In this document: in pieces, positions 1 through 5,477 of the stretch | How positions within the stretch are numbered: the stretch's first letter is position 1 | How the letters are laid out: every line of letters begins with the position of its first letter | Source of the DNA: Granulicella sp. | Lineage (GTDB): Bacteria > Acidobacteriota > Terriglobia > Terriglobales > Acidobacteriaceae | Assembly: GCA_003133205.1 (NCBI GenBank) | Contig: PKWK01000157.1 | Span: forward strand, 1-6,260 | Direction: 5' to 3' | DNA: 6,260 bases | Notes under the pieces: model-generated | What the model saw: the letters and a program-made list of their open reading frames with translations, nothing else | Database searches by the model: none | Told to the model about the DNA's origin: nothing | Program-made: the position numbers and the translations under genes

Positions 1-213
1 CTGGTAGAGCGGGCCGTTATACGAGGCATACAGCGCCCGCGTGGTGCTGTGGGCCGCCACGCAGGGGTCGCCGGCAGTGGCGTAGATATCGCATGGGCCC
101 TTCGGCCTGGCCGGGGCAACATTGGGTCCGGCCTGAGCTGTCATCGTCAACGTGGCGCCAATCAACGTGACCACCGCTGCGAGCGCGAGTAAAAGACTGA
201 TTCTCGTTTTCAT
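1..213 (-). CDS. Alpha-L-arabinofuranosidase, GH54 (N-terminal part, cut by window edge)
   Basis: The minus-strand frame starting at the ATG at 213-211 stays open to the left edge, giving 71 residues. Residues 1-28 form a Sec signal peptide (basic start, long Leu/Ala/Val core, AQA before Gly29). From residue 39 the chain reads GPCDIYATAGDPCVAAHS and then TTRALYASYNGPLYQ, which I recognise as the start of the GH54 (AbfB-type) catalytic domain. Cys41 and Cys51 have the same 10-residue spacing as the first disulfide of the fungal enzyme. The family removes terminal alpha-L-arabinofuranosyl groups from arabinoxylan and arabinan, and this copy would act outside the cytoplasm. AGGA at 219-222 (minus) is a good ribosome site 5 bases before the ATG. 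Catalytic residues and any C-terminal arabinose-binding domain lie beyond the window. GH54 is mainly known from fungi. The family call is firm; the exact specificity is inferred. Confidence 0.88.
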   Translation of the reverse strand, partial: MKTRISLLLALAAVVTLIGATLTMTAQAGPNVAPARPKGPCDIYATAGDPCVAAHSTTRALYASYNGPLYQ

Positions 214-230
214 ATTTATCCTACTTGTCT

Positions 231-248
231 TGCCGGGTCTATCCGGCA
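231..248 (-). promoter_or_regulatory. Perfect hairpin just upstream of the GH54 ribosome site
   Basis: TGCCGG and CCGGCA form a perfect 6-base inverted repeat around a 6-base loop, ending 17 bases before the GH54 start codon. No U-tract follows on the minus strand, so it does not look like a terminator. It could be a leader hairpin stabilising the mRNA or an operator half-pair. The pairing is visible in the sequence; the role is not. Confidence 0.3.
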
Positions 249-484
249 TAGTTGAACTTGCCCGGCCCAACATGGCCGTTGCGTTTCGATTTGACCTTTG
301 TACATTCGGGCTTCGTGCTCAAAAAAGGATGCGGGTTGGCGGGCGGCCTTGGGGGTCTCTGCGCGCAGCCGCCGCATTCAGCGAACAGTAATCCTGCGGC
401 AAAGGGGCAAAGAAGGTATTTGGAGATCATGAACTCAGACTTCTTCTGGATAGTTTGGAAAAGCACCAACGAAGTTGGCGCGAC

Positions 485-508
485 GTGGGATGCTTTGAGG
501 CTTCCCAC
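485..508 (-). terminator. Stem-loop 20 bases downstream of the esterase stop
   Basis: On the minus strand GTGGGA pairs with TCCCAC. The stem continues after one A-A mismatch with GC/GC around a CTCAAA loop, giving eight pairs in total. It lies just past the esterase stop codon, where a 3' end structure is expected. No T-run follows, so it is not a classic intrinsic terminator. It may be a 3' stabilising hairpin or a partial terminator between the esterase and GH54. Confidence 0.35.
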
Positions 509-528
509 CAGGCGCGGCGATTTGCGAT

Positions 529-1611
529 TTAACGGCAATTCGCTTGGAAGCACAGGTTCTGGTCGAAGAACTTCATCACATGATTCTGAAAACGGTCAGC
601 CACTGCGCTGGTATGGGTGCCCGGGTAGATTTCAAAGCTATTGGCGATTCCGTAGCTGTCGAGGATGTCGTGCAGCTTACCCGCGTCGATTTTCAAACCG
701 TCCTTATCGCCGACATCCATCGCAATTGCGTGATACTGCTTGAGATTTCCGATGTACTGGTCGACGAAGGCCAGCGGCGCATTTGCAGCCCATTTCGCGA
801 GCACATCGGGCTGAGCTACTCCATCTTTTGTCGGCAGATCCAGATAGAAAGGCGGATTCTTCGGATTAGGCGACCACGCGGCAGCGGAGGCCAGCTGGGC
901 CTGAACGCCAAACGGCAGGCTTGCCATGTCAGCGGGGGTCTTCACCGTTGCAAGGGTCCTCTCCAGCGAGGAATTGCCAGGACCGCCACCGCCCATGCGG
1001 GCAGACATGCAGCATGGGCTCATGATGTAGAGGCTGCCGAAAACGTCCGGGTATTTCATGCCAATGCGGGAGGCCCCATAACCGCCCATGGAATGTCCGA
1101 CCAGACCGCGGCTGGTGCGATTCGGCATCGTCCGGTAGTGAGCATCGATATACGCGACAACGTCGCGCGCGATAAACCGTTCGAAGTCTCCCGTAGTGAC
1201 CGAACTCGAATACATGGAGCCGTTGTGCACGGTCTTGGAATCCGGCAGCACGACGATCATTTCCTTCGCTCCTAATGCAAAGGCGCCTTCAATCGTTTGG
1301 GGTACGTGTATTTCGTGGCTCCATTGCTCGGCGCCTATGGAGTAGCCGTGCAGCGCATATACCACCGGGTAGCGTCGCGATTTCGACTTCGCATAACTGG
1401 GCGGCAAGAAGACAATGACATCGCGGTCAACGGCATCGCTTTCCAGATTGCCTTCGAGTGCAGTGCCATGCACCTTGATGTGTTCCACGGTGTCAGGTCT
1501 TGCGCTCGGGACCACAGGGGGAACTTCCGTGCTTACCTGCGCCAGTAGCCCTGTACAGGAATTGATAGCAAGCCCCAGGGTCAACGTACCGAACCATTGC
1601 GTTGCCTTCAT
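529..1611 (-). CDS. Secreted CE1/esterase-D type carbohydrate esterase (acetylxylan or feruloyl esterase-like)
   Basis: A 360-residue alpha/beta hydrolase of the esterase D family (Pfam PF00756 type). Residues 1-24 are a signal peptide, probably cut after LLA. The core begins near residue 45 with the strand DRDVIVFLPPSY, followed by YPVVYALHGY at 81-90, which supplies the oxyanion-hole region. The nucleophile elbow is GHSMGG with Ser174. The catalytic His is His333 in YPGTHTS, and the acid is probably Asp304 or Asp302 in DVGDKDGL. The length suits a single-domain secreted esterase. Cys200-Cys201 are adjacent, and Cys354/Cys359 lie at the C-terminus; both pairs could form disulfides after export. 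GGAG 7-8 bases before the ATG supports the start. Lying between hemicellulase genes, it most likely removes acetyl or feruloyl esters from xylan side chains. The fold and triad are well supported; the substrate is inferred from context. Other esterases of this fold, such as S-formylglutathione hydrolase, are cytoplasmic and less likely. Confidence 0.88.
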   Translation of the reverse strand: MKATQWFGTLTLGLAINSCTGLLAQVSTEVPPVVPSARPDTVEHIKVHGTALEGNLESDAVDRDVIVFLPPSYAKSKSRRYPVVYALHGYSIGAEQWSHEIHVPQTIEGAFALGAKEMIVVLPDSKTVHNGSMYSSSVTTGDFERFIARDVVAYIDAHYRTMPNRTSRGLVGHSMGGYGASRIGMKYPDVFGSLYIMSPCCMSARMGGGGPGNSSLERTLATVKTPADMASLPFGVQAQLASAAAWSPNPKNPPFYLDLPTKDGVAQPDVLAKWAANAPLAFVDQYIGNLKQYHAIAMDVGDKDGLKIDAGKLHDILDSYGIANSFEIYPGTHTSAVADRFQNHVMKFFDQNLCFQANCR

Positions 1612-1680
1612 AGCTGTGTCTCCATGATGCCGACTGCGATCTTCGATCTATCTGACGTCCTGGCGTGGGCGCATTGCTCG

Positions 1681-1691
1681 CGACAGTGTCG
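1681..1691. promoter_or_regulatory. 11-base palindrome, possible operator
   Basis: CGACA-G-TGTCG is perfectly symmetric around a single central base and sits about 70 bases upstream of the esterase start codon, within the expected 5' leader or promoter. Its size fits a small dimeric repressor site, but no related copy occurs elsewhere in the window, so the role is a guess. Confidence 0.2.
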
Positions 1692-1761
1692 GGCTTCTGT
1701 GTAGCTCATCATTATTTCGAGATACAAACTTCGCAATCCTTATATCTCAACAAGCATCCTT

Positions 1762-1790
1762 TTGGCCATATCTTTATATATCGTGATACT
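1762..1790 (+). promoter_or_regulatory. Candidate sigma70 promoter for the GH39-GH43 operon
   Basis: TTGGCC at 1762-1767 (4 of 6 matches to TTGACA) and GATACT at 1785-1790 (4 of 6 to TATAAT) are spaced by 17 bases inside the A+T-rich stretch. Transcription would start near 1797, giving a leader of about 95 bases to the GH39 start. The match is moderate, and A+T-rich DNA yields such pairs by chance. Confidence 0.3.
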
Positions 1791-1876
1791 ATCCCCCCAA
1801 TTGCGGACCTATTATTTTGTGTACCAAATAAAGAGTACCGATGGTTACATCCAGATTTGTGAGCTCTTTAGCATTT

Positions 1877-1882
1877 GAGGAG
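1877..1882 (+). promoter_or_regulatory. Ribosome binding site deciding the GH39 start
   Basis: GAGGAG lies 9 bases before the ATG at 1892 (6 bases before an adjacent GTG at 1889). It favours this start over the in-frame ATG at 1841, which has no comparable site and would put 17 extra residues ahead of an otherwise normal signal peptide. Confidence 0.6.
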
Positions 1883-1891
1883 CCTAGGGTG

Positions 1892-2326
1892 ATGTCTGTG
1901 CGTCTTCGGAATCTGTTTTTCGTCTCATCTCTCATTCTCGGTAGCGCAATTTTGTCCGCGCAGGTACCCAAGGGACGCGAAGTCCACGCCGACCTGTCGC
2001 GAGTCGCTGGTCCGCACTCGCAGATTCCCATGAGGGTTGTTGGGGCTGGCCGCGCGGAAGAAGGATTGCGCGCTGACTGGCAGGAGCAACTGGCTACTGT
2101 GCAACGCGAGATCGGCTTTCATTATCTCCGCATGCACGGCCTGCTGAATGACGAGATGGGTGTAATATACGGAAGACCGGCAGGGCCATCCGCAAATCAA
2201 TTTTCAGTACGTGGACTCGCTGTACGATGCGCTGCTGAAGATGCATATCCGACCGTTTGTCGAACTAACGTTTATGCCCAGCAAACTGGCCAGTGGAACG
2301 TCGACGGTCTTCTGGTGGAAGGGTAA
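1892..2326 (+). CDS. Upstream fragment of the GH39 gene (signal peptide and N-terminus)
   Basis: This is the product actually readable from the GH39 start: 144 residues before the TAA at 2324-2326. Residues 1-23 are a signal peptide (Arg-rich start, LFFVSSLILGSAI core, LSA cut site). Residues 24-91 match the N-terminal region of GH39 enzymes, including the FHYLRMHGLLNDEMGV segment of an early barrel strand. From residue 92 on, the sequence is out of frame (IYGRPAGPSANQ onward) and resembles nothing. With no catalytic glutamates it would be an inactive exported stub. Confidence 0.6.
   Translation: MSVRLRNLFFVSSLILGSAILSAQVPKGREVHADLSRVAGPHSQIPMRVVGAGRAEEGLRADWQEQLATVQREIGFHYLRMHGLLNDEMGVIYGRPAGPSANQFSVRGLAVRCAAEDAYPTVCRTNVYAQQTGQWNVDGLLVEG
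2164..2165 (+). other. Frameshift site: extra A in the GH39 gene
   Basis: At 2156-2175 the reading ATG GGT GTA continues sensibly only if one of the two A bases at 2164-2165 is dropped, giving TAT ACG GAA GAC CGG (YTEDR). Upstream, the second frame meets TAA at 2163-2165, so the shift must occur at or just after this point. There is no long homopolymer and no known programmed +1 slip motif. Confidence 0.85.
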
Positions 2327-3473
2327 TACTTCGCCACCGAAGGATCCAGAGAAGTGGGCCATGCTGATCCGAGCTCTGATTGACCATTGGAAGGAGCGCT
2401 ACGGCAAGACCGAGATCACGCAGTGGTATTACGAGGTGTGGAACGAGCCGGACATCCGCGGCTTCTGGCCGTATTCCCTGGATGAATATTTCAAGCTCTA
2501 CAAGACCACTGCGGAAGCGGTGAAGGCCGAATGTCCGAAGTGCCGCGTGGGTGGCCCTGCTTCTGTGGTTCCGTACAAGGCTGAGGATGAGTTTGAGAAA
2601 TGGGTGGCTGCCAATCATGAGCCGGTGGACTTCATCGCCGTCCATGCCTACGGGGTCAAGCAGGGCTTTCTGGATACGGATGGAACCGCCGGCACCATCC
2701 TCGACCCTGATCCCGATTCCGTCAGCGGGCGCATGCAGCATTCGCGCGAACTGATCAAGGCTTCGGCGCTGCCGAATCTGGAACTGCATTTCACGGAGTG
2801 GAGTTCTGCCTACACGCCGACGGACTACATGCATGACCAGTATCACCAGGCCAGCTTCATCCTGGATAAGGTGCGCCGCGCCACGCCGTACGTCGATTCG
2901 TTGTCTTACTGGACCTTTACCGACATCTTCGAGGAGAACGGTCCCCGGTTTACGCCGTTCCACGGCGGTTTCGGGATGATCAATCTGGAAGGCATCCGCA
3001 AGCCTTCGTTTTACGCCTTCAAGTTCCTCAGCAAGCTGGGCGCGGAGGATGTGCAGACCGACGATAAGCAGTCCTGGATCACCAAGTCGCCAGACGGTTC
3101 CGTGCAGGCTCTGCTGTGGGACTACTCTCCGGTGGTGCCGCCAGCTGGCAAGACGGACCAGGTCTATTACAACCAGGATTTGCCGCCGCAGGACAAAGGC
3201 ACGCTGCAACTCGATTTAGCTCATGTGCCTAACGGCCGGTATCATCTGGCGGTGTATCAGACTGGATACAAGCACAACGATGCGTTCACAGCCTATGTGG
3301 GGATGGGTTCGCCGAAGCAGTTGACGCGCGCTCAGGTCGATCAACTGAAAAGGCTGAGCGACGGCGCGCCAATCAGCCAGGAAGAAGTTTCAGTCAGAGG
3401 CGGCCATTTCACCAGAACCCTCCCTCTGCGAGCCAACGATGCATTCTTTCTGGTGCTCACTCCGGCTAAGTAG
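2166..3473 (+). CDS. Downstream fragment of the GH39 gene (catalytic barrel and C-terminal beta domain)
   Basis: From 2166 the second frame encodes 435 residues of GH39; the first in-frame start-like codon is a GTG at 2211, without a ribosome site. Segments in order: FQYVDSLYDALL and IRPFVELTFMPS (barrel strand and loop), WYYEVWNEPDI with the acid/base Glu at 2445-2447, FIAVHAYG, then LELHFTEWSSAY with the nucleophile Glu at 2796-2798, YWTFTDIFEE and FHGGFGMI at the end of the barrel, and a C-terminal beta-sandwich from roughly 3020 on. Without the first 91 residues it lacks an export signal and part of the barrel, so independent activity is unlikely. Confidence 0.75.
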   Translation, partial: YTEDRQGHPQINFQYVDSLYDALLKMHIRPFVELTFMPSKLASGTSTVFWWKGNTSPPKDPEKWAMLIRALIDHWKERYGKTEITQWYYEVWNEPDIRGFWPYSLDEYFKLYKTTAEAVKAECPKCRVGGPASVVPYKAEDEFEKWVAANHEPVDFIAVHAYGVKQGFLDTDGTAGTILDPDPDSVSGRMQHSRELIKASALPNLELHFTEWSSAYTPTDYMHDQYHQASFILDKVRRATPYVDSLSYWTFTDIFEENGPRFTPFHGGFGMINLEGIRKPSFYAFKFLSKLGAEDVQTDDKQSWITKSPDGSVQALLWDYSPVVPPAGKTDQVYYNQDLPPQDKGTLQLDLAHVPNGRYHLAVYQTGYKHNDAFTAYVGMGSPKQLTRAQVDQLKRLSDGAPISQEEVSVRGGHFTRTLPLRANDAFFLVLTPAK

Positions 3474-3478
3474 GGTGA
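3472..3478 (+). promoter_or_regulatory. Ribosome binding site of the GH43 gene, overlapping the GH39 stop
   Basis: AGGGTGA overlaps the GH39 TAG and lies 4 bases before the ATG at 3483, suggesting translational coupling. A second site, GGAG at 3501-3504, is 5 bases before an in-frame GTG at 3510, which would give a shorter and more typical signal peptide. The sequence does not settle between them. Confidence 0.45.
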
Positions 3479-3482
3479 ATTG

Positions 3483-5123
3483 ATGTTCAGTATGTTCTGC
3501 GGAGAGTCTGTGAATACAAGGTTCATTGCAAATGGCGTTGTGGTGCGGTCGATAATCATGTTGGCCGTTTTGTGGGTGCTGGGCTCATTCCACGGGATTG
3601 CACAGTCTGCCCCGCCCAGCAACGCTACCTTCCAGAACCCAGTTCTATGGGAAGACCTCGCCGACATCGATATTTTTCGGGTGGGCGATGCGTACTACTA
3701 CTCCGCTTCGAACATGCACTATTCACCCGGGGCGCCGATTCTGCGATCGTACGATCTGGTGAATTGGGACTATGTCGGCCATTCGGTCCCGGTGCTGGAC
3801 TTCTCTCCGGCGTACAACCTGGAGGGCAGTCGCGCGTATGTCAAGGGAAGCTGGGCGTCCTTTCTCGGCTATCGGAAGAGCAACAAGACCTTTTACTGGG
3901 GCGGCTGCATCGAGTTTTCCAAGACGCACATTTACACCGCGCCTGCGGCAGAAGGTCCGTGGACGAAGAAGGCGGTGATCGACAACTGCTACTACGATGC
4001 CGGCCTGCTGATTGACGACGATGACACGATGTATGTGGCGTATGGCAACACAACCCTGAATGTGGCACAGCTTTCGCCGGACGGCACGCAACAGGTCAAG
4101 ACGCAGGTTGTGTTCAAGACGCCGAAGGACATTGGGGTGCTGGAGGGGTCGCGCTTCTATAAGGTTGACGGGAACTATTACATATTAAGCACTCGCCCCG
4201 CGAATGCTGAATATGTGTTGAAGTCCACGCAAGGCCCGTTTGGCCCGTATGAGATCAGGCCGCTGCTGAAGGATGCTAAGCCTCCGATTCCAGGAGGAGG
4301 CGTTCCTCATCAGGGCGGCATCGTGCAGACCCAGAAGGGCGACTGGTATTACATGGCCTTCGAGGATGCCTTTCCCGGTGGCCGTGTGCCGGTGCTGGCT
4401 CCGCTGACGTGGTCGGCGGACGGATGGCCCACGGTGCAGTTGACCGATAACACCTGGTTAGCGTCGTATCCAAAGCCCGATATTCCTCGGTCGTCGCATC
4501 CGATTACTTCGCACACAGGAACCTATGCTTTCAAAACCGCCGCTTTGAGTGCTGAATGGGAATGGAATCACAACCCAGACAACTCCAAGTGGTCGGCGGG
4601 GAACGGGCTGAGGTTAGAGACCGCTACCGTCACCGACGATCTGTATTCGGCTAGGAATACATTGACGCATCGCATCCTTGGGCCGACTTCAACCGCGACG
4701 ATCATCCTTGACGATACCGGGATGAAGGATGGAGACCGAGCCGGCCTAGCCATGTTCCGCGACTCGTCCGCGTGGGTGGGTGTCGCGCGCGACGAGGGCG
4801 AGTATCGAGTGGTGATGCGGCAAGACATCGCCATGGACCGGCGCTGGAACACCGCCAATAAAGGGGAAGATGCGGCCAGTGTTCCAGTATCGCGGGGGAA
4901 GATATGGCTACGCACCTCAGCGGACATTCGTCCCGGGGCGGACCGCACTGCGGTTTTCTCCTACAGCACCGATGGCAAGACATTCAAGCCGGTTGGTCAA
5001 CCGTTCGTCCTGAACAACAGATGGCAGTTCTTCATGGGTTACCGGTACGGAATCTTCAACTATGCCACCCTTTCCTTAGGTGGAGTGGCGAAGGTCCGCT
5101 CGTTCACGGTGACCTCGCCATAG
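3483..5123 (+). CDS. Beta-xylosidase / alpha-L-arabinofuranosidase, GH43 with C-terminal sandwich domain
   Basis: A secreted GH43 enzyme of 546 residues if started at ATG 3483 (537 from GTG 3510). A hydrophobic segment at about 21-38 with a GIA cut site forms the signal peptide. The five-bladed propeller begins at QNPVLWEDLADIDIFRVGD. Asp61 is the likely base, Asp172 in YYDAGLLIDDDD the pKa-setting Asp, and Glu221 in VLEGSRFYK the acid. All three carboxylates are present. The MHYSPGAPILRSYDLVNW segment, PHQGGIV and the GGRVPVLAPLTW segment resemble the GH43 group of xylosidases I associate with subfamily 12, though that subfamily call is from memory. Residues from about 340 form a concanavalin-like C-terminal domain, typical of GH43 beta-xylosidases. 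It inverts configuration while releasing xylose or arabinose from oligosaccharides. It sits 9 bases after GH39 in one operon, so the GH39 frameshift could lower its translation. Confidence 0.9.
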   Translation: MFSMFCGESVNTRFIANGVVVRSIIMLAVLWVLGSFHGIAQSAPPSNATFQNPVLWEDLADIDIFRVGDAYYYSASNMHYSPGAPILRSYDLVNWDYVGHSVPVLDFSPAYNLEGSRAYVKGSWASFLGYRKSNKTFYWGGCIEFSKTHIYTAPAAEGPWTKKAVIDNCYYDAGLLIDDDDTMYVAYGNTTLNVAQLSPDGTQQVKTQVVFKTPKDIGVLEGSRFYKVDGNYYILSTRPANAEYVLKSTQGPFGPYEIRPLLKDAKPPIPGGGVPHQGGIVQTQKGDWYYMAFEDAFPGGRVPVLAPLTWSADGWPTVQLTDNTWLASYPKPDIPRSSHPITSHTGTYAFKTAALSAEWEWNHNPDNSKWSAGNGLRLETATVTDDLYSARNTLTHRILGPTSTATIILDDTGMKDGDRAGLAMFRDSSAWVGVARDEGEYRVVMRQDIAMDRRWNTANKGEDAASVPVSRGKIWLRTSADIRPGADRTAVFSYSTDGKTFKPVGQPFVLNNRWQFFMGYRYGIFNYATLSLGGVAKVRSFTVTSP

Positions 5124-5191
5124 CGAGCGCGTCTACCCTCCGATTTCCCTGACAATCCACTCGCATGCGTTCCTGTTGCTCGCTCGACGAG

Positions 5192-5239
5192 GCTGATTCG
5201 AGACAGATCGACGTCTCAGCAGCCCGGACGGGCAATTTT
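5192..5239 (+). terminator. Weak terminator-like structure after GH43
   Basis: GAGAC (5200-5204) pairs with GTCTC (5213-5217). Immediately after, GCCC (5222-5225) and GGGC (5230-5233) form a tight stem around GGAC, followed by AATTTT (5234-5239). The second stem is short and the T-run only four long, so termination may be partial. Its position about 100 bases past the GH43 stop and before a new promoter fits a transcript end. Confidence 0.35.
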
Positions 5240-5340
5240 GAGCGTTAAAGTTTGTTATTACAAATAATCAAAATCAACTAGAGACGGACGTTGTTAGCAG
5301 TTGCCTAGAAGTGGGTGTATATATGGACATTTTTATACTT

Positions 5341-5357
5341 CGTTACAAAAAATAACG
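5341..5357. promoter_or_regulatory. Inverted repeat upstream of the GH51 promoter
   Basis: CGTTA (5341-5345) and TAACG (5353-5357) are perfect inverted copies around CAAAAAA. The right arm overlaps the neighbouring palindrome at 5355-5368, so the two elements could be a paired operator or alternative binding registers. Confidence 0.25.
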
Positions 5358-5368
5358 TTGCCCAACGT
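5355..5368. promoter_or_regulatory. Palindromic operator candidate over the GH51 -35 box
   Basis: ACGTTG-CC-CAACGT is a perfect 6-base inverted repeat with a 2-base centre. It covers the proposed -35 box TTGCCC, which is where a repressor would block polymerase. The size and dyad symmetry suit a LacI- or GntR-type dimer. A further half-site ACGTTG stands at 5288-5293. No regulator gene is in the window, so the binding protein is unknown. Confidence 0.4.
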
Positions 5369-5387
5369 GTATTGCCCTGTGTATAAG
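5358..5387 (+). promoter_or_regulatory. Sigma70-type promoter for the GH51 gene
   Basis: TTGCCC at 5358-5363 (4 of 6 to consensus) and TATAAG at 5382-5387 (5 of 6) are spaced by 18 bases, with A+T-rich DNA upstream. Transcription would start near 5394, leaving a leader of about 84 bases before the GH51 ATG. This is the best promoter match in the window. Confidence 0.45.
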
Positions 5388-5477
5388 GGACGGCGTAGAC
5401 ATTGCAAGCGAGTCTCCTCCTTGCAGGAATCGCCCGTGGGTTGGGGTGTTGCCCTGCTCACAATAGGACAAACGAAG

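Larger units (their letters stand above)
214..528. other. Spacer between the GH54 and esterase genes, no gene seen
   Basis: The reading frames crossing these 315 bases have no family-like sequence and weak or no ribosome sites. The only structures I find are a stem-loop 20 bases past the esterase stop, the hairpin next to the GH54 start, and a GGCGGC/GCCGCC pair (342-347 and 368-373) followed at a distance on the minus strand by a run of six T (321-326). I could not identify a convincing -35/-10 pair for GH54. The spacer length suggests GH54 may have its own promoter rather than being tightly coupled to the esterase. Confidence 0.6.
1612..1891. promoter_or_regulatory. Divergent control region between the esterase and the GH39-GH43 operon
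   Basis: This spacer separates two divergent start codons, and its right half is strongly A+T-rich (about 1711-1835), so promoters for both directions must lie here. Visible symmetric elements are CGACA-G-TGTCG at 1681-1691 and the pair GAGATA (1719-1724)/TATCTC (1743-1748). A -35/-10 pair for the plus strand is listed separately. For the minus strand TTGAGA (1749-1744) is a fair -35, but I see no strong -10 at the right distance. I found no convincing gene in it. Confidence 0.55.
1892..3473 (+). pseudogene. Beta-xylosidase, GH39, interrupted by a single-base frameshift
   Basis: Two overlapping frames together encode one GH39 enzyme. The first frame runs from 1892 through Val91 at 2162-2164. 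The second carries on from 2166 to the TAG at 3471-3473. Skipping one A at 2164/2165 joins them as MGVYTEDRQG with nothing missing, for a total of 526 residues, normal for the family. The acid/base and nucleophile become Glu185 and Glu302, 117 residues apart, the same spacing as I recall for the characterised Thermoanaerobacterium XynB (160 and 277). The family cleaves xylose from the non-reducing end of xylo-oligosaccharides with retention. A signal peptide implies a periplasmic or outer location. The gene lies 9 bases before GH43, so both should share an mRNA. As written, the full enzyme cannot be made. The lack of any other damage points to a recent mutation or a sequencing error. Confidence 0.85.
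5124..5477. other. Spacer between GH43 and GH51, regulatory only
   Basis: No supported gene lies in these 354 bases. The left part holds the probable end of the GH39-GH43 transcript. The middle (about 5245-5355) is A+T-rich and includes TTATT-ACA-AATAA at 5255-5267. The right part holds the GH51 promoter and palindrome. The strong composition change and ordered elements indicate that GH51 is transcribed separately from GH43. Confidence 0.6.

Noticed and set aside
148..169. Two copies of CAACGTG in the GH54 signal-peptide region, resembling the GH51 operator half-site
   Set aside because: They are short direct copies inside coding sequence without dyad symmetry. Another CAACGT occurs in the esterase gene at 1582-1587. 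This is expected by chance.
342..373. GGCGGC/GCCGCC pair followed on the minus strand by six T
   Set aside because: The 20-base loop and the gap of about 15 bases between the stem and the T-run do not make a credible intrinsic terminator.
239..430. Minus-strand frame of 63 codons starting MISKYLLCPFAAGLLF, lipoprotein-like at first sight
   Set aside because: There is no good ribosome site before the ATG at 430, and the rest is Pro/Lys-rich with no recognisable pattern. The frame is probably open by chance in G+C-rich DNA.
252..743. 163-codon open frame on the plus strand
   Set aside because: It overlaps the end of the esterase on the other strand, has low-complexity Gly/Arg/Ser-rich sequence, resembles no family and has no ribosome site.
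544..1275. 243-codon plus-strand frame opposite the esterase
   Set aside because: It is antisense to a well-supported esterase with a full triad. Its His/Arg/Ile-rich composition is typical of a mirrored frame.
1821..1839. Direct repeat GTACC ... GTACC near the GH39 leader
   Set aside because: Five-base copies 14 bases apart are too short to support a regulatory call.
2160..2172. Programmed +1 frameshift in GH39
   Set aside because: No slippery heptamer, RF2-like CUUUGA motif or internal Shine-Dalgarno stimulator is visible, and such recoding is not known to me for GH39. A mutation or error is simpler.
2265..3209. 314-codon minus-strand frame opposite GH39
   Set aside because: It is antisense to the GH39 catalytic domain, very Arg/His/Leu-rich, and has no family signature.
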